A stretch of DNA of 8,537 nucleotides from assembly GCA_944333375.1 (NCBI GenBank), contig CALVKX010000077.1:1-8537 (forward strand), given 5' to 3'. Origin of the DNA: an uncultured Eubacteriales bacterium (GTDB taxonomy: Bacteria > Bacillota_A > Clostridia > Christensenellales > Aristaeellaceae). Below the pieces are notes generated by a model. That model worked only from the letters and a program-made list of their open reading frames with translations. It searched no databases and was not told the origin of the DNA. The position numbers and the translations under genes are program-made. Numbering within the stretch: position 1 is the first letter of the stretch; each line of letters starts with the position of its first letter. Positions 1 to 4,530 of this stretch are shown here, in pieces.

Positions 1-77
1 GGCTTGATTTTGTGTTGTCTTTTTGCCGCTCCCCCCAAATCTGAAATTTCTACTTGACTTTTGTTAGCAGGTCTTTC
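1..77. other. AT-richer intergenic stretch, nothing identified
   Basis: Beyond the terminator the composition shifts to AT-richer sequence. A TTGACT hexamer on the plus strand (54-59) has no matching -10 box at proper distance, and no start codon with a good ribosome-binding site is visible. It is probably spacer before the next transcription unit. Confidence 0.5.
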
Positions 78-106
78 AAAAAAGGGGCGGCGTTACCGCC
101 TGCCCC
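78..106 (-). terminator. Rho-independent terminator of the nfeD-floA operon
   Basis: The minus strand forms GGGGC-(bulged A)-GGCG / CGCC-GCCCC, nine pairs closing a GTAA loop (a GNRA-type tetraloop), followed directly by six T residues (83-78). The loop contains the TAA stop (95-93) of the last gene, so the 5' arm of the stem encodes its final residues. Strength and placement make this the clear end of the operon. Confidence 0.9.
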
Positions 107-581
107 ATTTGCGTTCGTACGGGCGCTTGAGAATCTCGCTCATGACGATGCCCTGAATCAGCGTCTGAGCGTCCAGCTCGGGCACGAGTCCCTCGTCCAG
201 CGCATAGGCGTCATCCGCCGGCTCCACAGAGCGGCGCTCATGCCCCAGCGAGGGGTCGCAGGTGTCGCGCCCTTCCGCGGATACGGCGCCCAGGCTGCCG
301 CCGTAGGGAACCGCCCTCCGGGGATCATGCCCCAGCGAGGGATCGCAGGTGTCGCGCCCCTCCGCGGATACGGCGGGGGCTTGGGCCCGGGATGCCGCCG
401 GCTTCTTTTTTCTGTCAGCAGCGGCCGCCGCCCGCCCGGAGGGCGGGGCCGGAGGCGGCGTCTCCTCCGGCCTGACCGTCCGATGCACGGACTGCTTCTT
501 TGCCACGCTCTTGCCCTTGGACGCCTTCACGAGCGACCCGAAGATCCACAGCACGACCAGCAGCGCCAGGATGCTGTCCAT
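93..581 (-). CDS. unrecognised one-span protein with duplicated EGRDTCDPSLGH motif
   Basis: I cannot assign a named family. The 162-residue product starts with a membrane segment (residues 3-19, SILALLVVLWIFGSLVK), then a basic Lys/Arg stretch. A Pro/Ala-rich, probably disordered region (about 38-70) follows, then two identical 15-residue copies of VSAEGRDTCDPSLGH at 71-85 and 100-114, separated by 14 residues. The C-terminus (about 127-155) is more ordered-looking and ends LIQGIVMSEILKRPYERKWGRR. Each motif copy has one Cys and one His, the only cysteines in the protein, so metal binding or disulfide formation is conceivable but unproven. The ATG 581 start has GGGAGG 7 bases upstream. The gene begins 28 bases after floA and ends in the operon's terminator, so it belongs to the nfeD-floA transcript and may act with FloA; that link is inferred from position. 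Confidence 0.85.
   Translation of the reverse strand: MDSILALLVVLWIFGSLVKASKGKSVAKKQSVHRTVRPEETPPPAPPSGRAAAAADRKKKPAASRAQAPAVSAEGRDTCDPSLGHDPRRAVPYGGSLGAVSAEGRDTCDPSLGHERRSVEPADDAYALDEGLVPELDAQTLIQGIVMSEILKRPYERKWGRR
239..375 (-). repeat. two near-identical 50-bp direct repeats, 87-bp period
   Basis: Positions 239-288 and 326-375 agree at 48 of 50 bases. The 87-base offset is 29 codons, so the reading frame is kept. The two differences (at 255/342 and 273/360) are both synonymous (Asp and Glu codons), so the encoded 15-residue motif is identical in both copies. The 37 bases between them are not part of the match. Confidence 0.9.
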
Positions 582-609
582 CCGTCCACCTCCCTCGGCG
601 CGGCAAGCG

Positions 610-1650
610 TCACTTCTTGTTCTCGGGGTTGACGGGGGGCGCGCTCACCTTGGCGATGCTCTCGCGCATGGTGGTGTCGGCCTCCACGTTCTTCATCTGG
701 TAATAGTCCATCACGCCCAGCTTGCCCTCGCGCAGCGCAGCGGCCATGGCCTTGGGCACCTCGGCCTCAGCCTCGACCACGCGGGCGCGCATCTCCTGCA
801 CGGACGCCTTCATCTCCTGCTCGCGCGCCACGGCCATGGCGCGGCGCTCCTCGGCGCGCGCCTGCGCGATGCGGCGGTCCGCCTCGGCCTGGTCCATCTG
901 GAGCTGGGCGCCGACGTTGCGGCCCACGTCCACATCGGCGATGTCGATGGAGAGGATCTCATACGCCGTGCCCGCGTCCAGGCCCTTGTTAAGCACCGTG
1001 CGGCTGATGAGGTCGGGGTTTTCCAGCACCTGCTTGTGCGTTTCGCTGGAACCCACGGTGGTCACGATGCCCTCGCCCACGCGGGCGATGATGGTTTCCT
1101 CTCCCGCGCCGCCCACCAGGCGCTCGATGTTGGTGCGGACCGTCACGCGGGCCTTGGCGCGAAGCTCGATGCCGTCCTTGGCGATGGCGGCGACCACGGG
1201 CGTTTCGATCACCTTGGGGGTCACGCTCATCTGCACGGCCTGCAATACGTCGCGGCCGGCCAGGTCGATGGCGGAGGCCTTCTCAAAGGGCATTTCGATG
1301 TTGGAGCGCTGGGCGGCGATGAGGGCGTTGATGACCCGATCGACATTGCCGCCGGCGAGGAAATGCGTCTCCAGCTTGGACAGGGTCACGTCAAGGCCTG
1401 CCTTTCGCGCCTTGATGAGGGGCTCGACTAGGCGCTTGGGCTGGATGCGGCGAAGCCGCATGCCCACCAGGGAGCCGATGCTGATATGCACGCCCGCCGC
1501 CAGCGAGGTAATCCACAGGCCCAGCGGCACGAAGCGCAAAAACACGATGACCAGAATAACGGCCACCAGGATCGCCAGACCGATCCACAGCAGCGTGCCA
1601 AGGGGGCTTTCGGACATTCTGGCCGCTTCTTCGACATAATAGGTAGACAT
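610..1650 (-). CDS. floA: flotillin-like protein FloA
   Basis: FloA is an SPFH-family scaffold that oligomerises in functional membrane microdomains and influences fluidity, secretion and signalling complexes. Numbered from ATG 1650 the protein has 346 residues. A hydrophobic membrane anchor spans about 19-50 ([19 protein letters not shown], then [13 protein letters not shown]). The family signatures [16 protein letters not shown] (57-71), [18 protein letters not shown] (98-115) and [21 protein letters not shown] (176-196) follow. A C-terminal Ala/Glu/Arg-rich coiled coil (about 250-310) includes the EAEAEV repeat. Three consecutive ATG codons (1656, 1653, 1650) follow AAGGAGG; the third has the best spacing (7 bases). 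The roughly 14 residues ahead of the span are longer than in Bacillus FloA; ATG 1617 is a shorter alternative start with a weak site. It lies between nfeD and an unknown repeat protein. Confidence 0.95.
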   Translation of the reverse strand: MSTYYVEEAARMSESPLGTLLWIGLAILVAVILVIVFLRFVPLGLWITSLAAGVHISIGSLVGMRLRRIQPKRLVEPLIKARKAGLDVTLSKLETHFLAGGNVDRVINALIAAQRSNIEMPFEKASAIDLAGRDVLQAVQMSVTPKVIETPVVAAIAKDGIELRAKARVTVRTNIERLVGGAGEETIIARVGEGIVTTVGSSETHKQVLENPDLISRTVLNKGLDAGTAYEILSIDIADVDVGRNVGAQLQMDQAEADRRIAQARAEERRAMAVAREQEMKASVQEMRARVVEAEAEVPKAMAAALREGKLGVMDYYQMKNVEADTTMRESIAKVSAPPVNPENKK

Positions 1651-1657
1651 CATCATT

Positions 1658-1664
1658 CCTCCTT
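1658..1664 (-). promoter_or_regulatory. ribosome-binding site of floA
   Basis: AAGGAGG on the minus strand ends one base before the first of three tandem ATG codons. Only the third (1650) has standard spacing, 7 bases, so it is taken as the main start. Confidence 0.7.
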
Positions 1665-1673
1665 CTATTTCAG

Positions 1674-1692
1674 CGCACCGGCGCCCGGTGCG
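1674..1692 (-). repeat. intercistronic perfect inverted repeat between nfeD and floA
   Basis: CGCACCGG and CCGGTGCG form an uninterrupted 8-bp stem with a 3-base loop in the 51-base gap between nfeD and floA. The minus strand continues CTGAAATAG rather than with a T run, so termination is unlikely. A processing or stability hairpin that sets different nfeD and floA mRNA levels is a reasonable guess. The floA ribosome-binding site lies just downstream. Confidence 0.6.
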
Positions 1693-1701
1693 TCCTTGCC
1701 G

Positions 1702-2211
1702 CTACTGCGCGGCGGGCAGCCTGCGCACCACCACGCGCGCGCCCTCCACATGGTCCACGCGCACACGCACGTCCTTGGGAATGTATTCCCCGTCGGCCAC
1801 GACGTTGAGCTTCACGCCGTCAAACTCGGCCATGCCCGTAGGGCGCAGAACCGTGGTCGTCACGCCTTCCCGTCCCAGAAAAACCTCCATGTCCCGGGTG
1901 GCGACATAGCCCTCCGAGGCGCTCTCCTCGTCGTTGAGAATGATGGGCGATTTGGACAGGCGGCCCTTGTTGACCGAGCGCAGCGCAAGCGAAATTGCGA
2001 TACCCACCACCGCCAGGATGATAAGCGTCACACCCAGCGCCGCGAGTCCGCCGTGCCAAAGGTAGGTCAGCACAATGGCGACCACCTCCAAAATAACCCC
2101 GGAGATGCCCGGCAGGCCAAAGCCCGGCATGAACACCTCCACGATCAGAAGGCCCAGTCCCAGCAGGAAGCAGGCGACAATCGGCAAATTGGCCAGCAGG
2201 ATTTCCCACAT
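1702..2211 (-). CDS. nfeD: NfeD family membrane protein
   Basis: NfeD proteins are membrane partners of stomatin/flotillin-type (SPFH) proteins and are thought to help organise membrane microdomains. This is the short, protease-less form (169 residues). Three hydrophobic segments lie at about 5-27, 36-52 and 55-78, with the conserved EVFMPGFGLPGISG turn (25-38) between the first two. A soluble C-terminal OB-fold domain (about 108-166) carries LRPTGMAEFDGVKLNVVADGEYI and the final V-x-V-x-x-VEG-x-x-VVV strand pattern. The start is ATG 2211 with a GGGAGGGG site 7 bases upstream. floA follows 51 bases after the TAG, the pairing seen in Bacillus (yqeZ-yqfA), so the two products very probably act together at the cytoplasmic membrane. 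It is the first gene after the promoter at 2259-2287. Confidence 0.93.
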   Translation of the reverse strand: MWEILLANLPIVACFLLGLGLLIVEVFMPGFGLPGISGVILEVVAIVLTYLWHGGLAALGVTLIILAVVGIAISLALRSVNKGRLSKSPIILNDEESASEGYVATRDMEVFLGREGVTTTVLRPTGMAEFDGVKLNVVADGEYIPKDVRVRVDHVEGARVVVRRLPAAQ

Positions 2212-2231
2212 TCTTGATCCCCTCCCTATGC

Positions 2232-2248
2232 CGGCGGGACACCCGCCG
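2232..2248 (-). promoter_or_regulatory. hairpin in the nfeD leader
   Basis: A perfect 7-bp GC stem (CGGCGGG/CCCGCCG, loop TGT on the transcript) would form just after the predicted transcription start. It has no following T tract, so it is not a terminator. It could stabilise the 5' end. The nfeD ribosome-binding site GGGAGGGG follows at 2226-2219, 7 bases from ATG 2211. Confidence 0.5.
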
Positions 2249-2258
2249 CTTCTATGCT

Positions 2259-2287
2259 ATCCTACCATAAGCGCGGCGCTTTGTCAT
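2259..2287 (-). promoter_or_regulatory. predicted sigma-A promoter of nfeD-floA operon
   Basis: The minus strand has ATGACA (2287-2282, five of six to TTGACA), a 17-base spacer and TAGGAT (2264-2259, four of six). It lies in the 108-base gap before nfeD. The spacer contains an inverted AAGCG-CCG-CGCTT element. Weaker than the trmL promoter by consensus, but correctly placed. Confidence 0.55.
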
Positions 2288-2319
2288 GCCGCGCGCGCCT
2301 AAGGCAGCAGGTGACGGGC

Positions 2320-2940
2320 TCAAATGTCGCGCGGGACGTCCGAGCGCGCGCCCAGGGAGCGGGCGAGGCTTTGCAGGTCGCGCGCACACGTCTCTTTGAG
2401 CGAGGGGTTATAGATGACCGAGGCCGGATGATAGAGCGAAAACAGGGGAAGCGTAAAGGCGGCCGCGTCCGGCGGCGCGACCACCGCCTGCCGCCACGCG
2501 CCATGGGCCGCGCCCACGGTTTCCCGCGAGAACGCCTGAAGCGCCACATTGCCAAGCGTCACCAGCGCCCCCGGGCGGACGAGGGCGATCTCGCGCATCA
2601 GCCAGGGCGTAAAGAGCGCCTTTTCCTCCCGGCTGGGCGGACGGTTGACCACCCTCCCCGCCGCGCTCTGGCGCGTGGGCCGGAGCTTTACGACGTTGGT
2701 CACGTAGATCTCCCCGCGGCGAAGCCCCACGGCCTTCAAAAAGCCGTCCAGGTTCTTCCCCGCCTTGCCCACAAACGGCCGTCCCTCCAGCGCCTCCTGC
2801 TCGCCGGGCGCCTCGCCGATGAGCATGAGCACCGGGCCGTCGCAGGGACCGTCTCCAAAGACCAGCGGCTCCTGCGCCCCTGTGCCCAGCGCGTCGAAAA
2901 AAGCGGCGCACTCCCTTCGGAAGCGCTCCATCGCCTTCAT
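2320..2940 (-). CDS. uracil-DNA glycosylase superfamily protein lacking Fe-S cysteines
   Basis: The 206-residue protein is homologous to its upstream neighbour and has the same order of elements: LMLIGEAPGEQEALEGRPFVGKAGKN (motif A region, 38-63), YVTNVVKLRP (79-88), LVTLGNVAL (126-134) and a motif-B-like LYHPASVIYNPSLKE (169-183, with H171). It lacks the cluster ligands. The N-terminal Cys pair is absent (LVFGDG in this region), the C86 equivalent is L86, and no Cys sits at the fourth position. It therefore belongs to a cluster-free branch I recall from other Clostridia, annotated simply as uracil-DNA glycosylase family. An AAGGAGG site 7 bases before ATG 2940 lies inside the end of the upstream gene. 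Activity on uracil is inferred from retained motifs only; another damaged base is possible. Confidence 0.85.
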   Translation of the reverse strand: MKAMERFRRECAAFFDALGTGAQEPLVFGDGPCDGPVLMLIGEAPGEQEALEGRPFVGKAGKNLDGFLKAVGLRRGEIYVTNVVKLRPTRQSAAGRVVNRPPSREEKALFTPWLMREIALVRPGALVTLGNVALQAFSRETVGAAHGAWRQAVVAPPDAAAFTLPLFSLYHPASVIYNPSLKETCARDLQSLARSLGARSDVPRDI

Positions 2941-3527
2941 TTTTCATCCTCCTTCATCAGATCGGGATAGAGCGACAGCTCCGCGAGCCTCCCGCGCAGG
3001 CGCTTGAGGTCCTCCCAGGCGTCGCGCTTTTTGGACGGGTCGCGCAAAAGCGCCGAGGGGTGGTAGGTGGCGATGATGTGCGTTCCCTTGCGCTCGAACC
3101 ACTGGCCCCGGCAGCGCGTGATGCGAAACTGTGGCCCCAGGACCGCCGACACCGCCGTGGCGCCCAGCAAAAGGATCACCCGCGGCCTGACCAGCGCGGC
3201 CTGCGCGCGCAGATGTCCCAAGCAGGCCGCGATTTCCTCGGGCGAGGGCTGGCGGTTGTGGGGCGGGCGGCATTTGACGACGTTGCAGATGTACACGCGC
3301 TCGCGCGGAAGGCCGATGGCCCCGAGCATCCGCGTCAGAAGCTGTCCCGCCGGGCCCACGAAGGCCAGGCCCTGCAAATCCTCCTGCTCGCCGGGCCCTT
3401 CGCCGATGAGCATCAGCGGCGCGTGCGCATCGCCCTGCCCCATGACCTTGCGGCGGCACCCGGCCGCCAGGCCACACGCCTGGCAGCATTGAATATTGTG
3501 GCTGAGCTGCTCCCATGAAATACGCAC
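2937..3527 (-). CDS. uracil-DNA glycosylase, family 4 ([4Fe-4S])
   Basis: Family-4 uracil-DNA glycosylases remove uracil, from cytosine deamination or misincorporation, to start base-excision repair. The 196-residue protein has the four expected iron-sulfur ligands: C15 and C18 (CCQAC) at the N-terminus, C86 in NVVKCRPP, and C102, with the spacing known for thermophile family-4 enzymes. Motif A is GEGPGEQED (42-50) followed by AFVGPAG. Motif B is HPSAL (156-160). The start is GTG at 3527, preceded by a GGGAGAGAA purine tract. The gene ends in TGA overlapping the ATG of the next glycosylase-like gene (ATGA), a sign of translational coupling. Its neighbours are the acidic membrane protein upstream and a cysteine-less homologue downstream. 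The class call is firm; substrate range cannot be read from sequence. Confidence 0.95.
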   Translation of the reverse strand: MRISWEQLSHNIQCCQACGLAAGCRRKVMGQGDAHAPLMLIGEGPGEQEDLQGLAFVGPAGQLLTRMLGAIGLPRERVYICNVVKCRPPHNRQPSPEEIAACLGHLRAQAALVRPRVILLLGATAVSAVLGPQFRITRCRGQWFERKGTHIIATYHPSALLRDPSKKRDAWEDLKRLRGRLAELSLYPDLMKEDEK

Positions 3528-3552
3528 GGCGCTTCTCTCCCCCGTCAGGCGG

Positions 3553-3915
3553 TCATTGCAGGCCGCTTTGCAAAAGCAGCGCGGAGTGCAAAATGTCCGA
3601 GCGCAGCCAGGAAACCAGCGAAACCAGCATCGCCACCAGCGCCAGAATCACCACCACGCCCACCAAAATGCTCACCGTGTCAAACACGCCCATGGCCACG
3701 CGGAAGCGTCCGGCCTCGTCCATGGCTTCGTCCATGGCCTCGTGATAGTCCGAGTACTCCTCCTCATAGGGCGGCTCCTGGAGAGGCGGCGCGTAATCCT
3801 CCTCGGGCCCGGGCTGCTCATACGCCTCCTGCTGATAGGGCTCCAGCACCTGGTCAAGGGGCAGCTCGTCCTCCGCCTCCTCGTACCCTTCATAGCGGCG
3901 CGTGCGGTCATCCAT
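3553..3915 (-). CDS. hypothetical acidic single-span membrane protein
   Basis: I do not recognise a family. The 120-residue product has a strongly acidic, Tyr/Pro/Glu/Gln-rich, probably disordered N-terminal region (residues 1-70), with an EAMDEAMDEA internal repeat at about 59-68. One hydrophobic segment follows (about 79-103, VSILVGVVVILALVAMLVSLV), then a short tail (WLRSDILHSALLLQSGLQ). With no signal peptide and a basic residue only just after the span, topology is uncertain. ATG 3915 is preferred over ATG 3921 because the Shine-Dalgarno AGGGAGGG (3929-3922) abuts the first but is 6 bases from the second. It sits 31 bases after trmL and 25 bases before the family-4 glycosylase, so it is probably part of the same transcript. 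No function can be inferred from the sequence. Confidence 0.75.
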   Translation of the reverse strand: MDDRTRRYEGYEEAEDELPLDQVLEPYQQEAYEQPGPEEDYAPPLQEPPYEEEYSDYHEAMDEAMDEAGRFRVAMGVFDTVSILVGVVVILALVAMLVSLVSWLRSDILHSALLLQSGLQ

Positions 3916-3946
3916 ATGCATCCCTCCCTGCTCTCCTAACGAACCG

Positions 3947-4462
3947 TCACACATAATCCATCCACGGCGCGCCGGGATCCTCGCGGCCGGTGAGGCTGCC
4001 CTGCGCCACCAGCCCCGAAAAGCCCTGCTGCCTGAGCGCCTCGTAGAGCACCACGGCCACGGAGTTGCTCAGGTTGAGGCTTCGCGCGCCGGGCGCCATG
4101 GGGATGCGCACGCAGCGGTCATAGACGCGTAAGAGCAGCGATTCCGGCAGCCCGCGCGTCTCGCAGCCAAAGACGAGGAAGTCATCCGGTCCGTAGGTCT
4201 CCTCCGTATAGGCGCGCGGGGCCTTGGTGGAGAGAAACACCATTCTCGCGCCCGGCCACGCCTCCAGAAAGCGGCCGAAGTCGGGATAGACGCGGTAGCG
4301 CATCATGTGCCAGTAGTCCAGCCCGGCCCGCTTGAGGTAGCGGTCCGACAATTCAAAGCCCAGCGGCTCGATCAGGTGCAGCATGCTCCCCGTGGCCGCG
4401 CAGGTACGCGCGATGTTACCCGTGTTCTGCGGGATCTCCGGCTCATAAAGCACGATATGCAT
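3947..4462 (-). CDS. trmL: tRNA (cytidine/uridine-34 2'-O)-methyltransferase TrmL
   Basis: TrmL is a SPOUT-class enzyme that 2'-O-methylates the wobble nucleotide of certain leucine tRNAs using S-adenosylmethionine. The 171-residue product has the usual length of this minimal SPOUT enzyme, which lacks a separate RNA-binding domain. Visible motifs are the N-terminal MHIVLYEPEIPQNTGNIART, with N13 and R19 in the conserved NTGNIAR segment; FGCETRGLP at 98-106; and the knot/AdoMet-binding IPMAPGARSLNLSNSVAV at 120-137. The frame stays open upstream to 4642 inside recG, but ATG 4462 is chosen because the family starts at this residue and GGAGGGAGG lies 8 bases upstream. It is the first gene after the promoter at 4496-4524. 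A 31-base gap leads to the next gene. Confidence 0.95.
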   Translation of the reverse strand: MHIVLYEPEIPQNTGNIARTCAATGSMLHLIEPLGFELSDRYLKRAGLDYWHMMRYRVYPDFGRFLEAWPGARMVFLSTKAPRAYTEETYGPDDFLVFGCETRGLPESLLLRVYDRCVRIPMAPGARSLNLSNSVAVVLYEALRQQGFSGLVAQGSLTGREDPGAPWMDYV

Positions 4463-4470
4463 GCCCGTTT

Positions 4471-4479
4471 CCTCCCTCC
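4471..4479 (-). promoter_or_regulatory. ribosome-binding site of trmL
   Basis: GGAGGGAGG on the minus strand ends 8 bases before ATG 4462. It fixes the trmL start and rules out the longer frame that would overlap recG. Confidence 0.7.
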
Positions 4480-4495
4480 GGGACGCGCCCCGTCC

Positions 4496-4524
4496 ATTGT
4501 AACGCCGCGCGCCGTTTTTTTCAA
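4496..4524 (-). promoter_or_regulatory. predicted sigma-A promoter of trmL operon
   Basis: The minus strand carries TTGAAA (4524-4519), a 17-base spacer and TACAAT (4501-4496). Each hexamer matches five of six consensus positions and the spacing is optimal. It begins 6 bases after the recG stop codon and leaves a leader of about 25-30 bases before trmL, so trmL and the genes behind it need not depend on recG read-through. Confidence 0.75.
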
Positions 4525-4530
4525 CCTCGC

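Noticed and set aside
54..82. TTGACT at 54-59 as a plus-strand promoter
   Set aside because: No -10-like hexamer lies 16-18 bases downstream and no plus-strand gene follows.
239..375. Direct repeats as a possible CRISPR or mobile-element remnant
   Set aside because: Only two copies, in frame within a coding gene, encoding the same peptide; no array, inverted ends or target-site duplication.
349..1431. Plus-strand open frame opposite floA and the repeat gene
   Set aside because: Antisense shadow with His/Gly/Leu-rich composition; the minus strand encodes FloA with conserved motifs throughout.
2271..2294. GCGCGGC/GCCGCGC hairpin as terminator of the glycosylase genes
   Set aside because: The 10-base loop is large and only TT follows the stem on the minus strand, so I do not call it a terminator; kept as a regulatory observation.
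4501..4520. GC-rich stretch followed by seven T residues on the plus strand, resembling a terminator
   Set aside because: No convincing stem can be paired, no plus-strand gene precedes it, and on the minus strand the same bases form the -35 and spacer of the trmL promoter.
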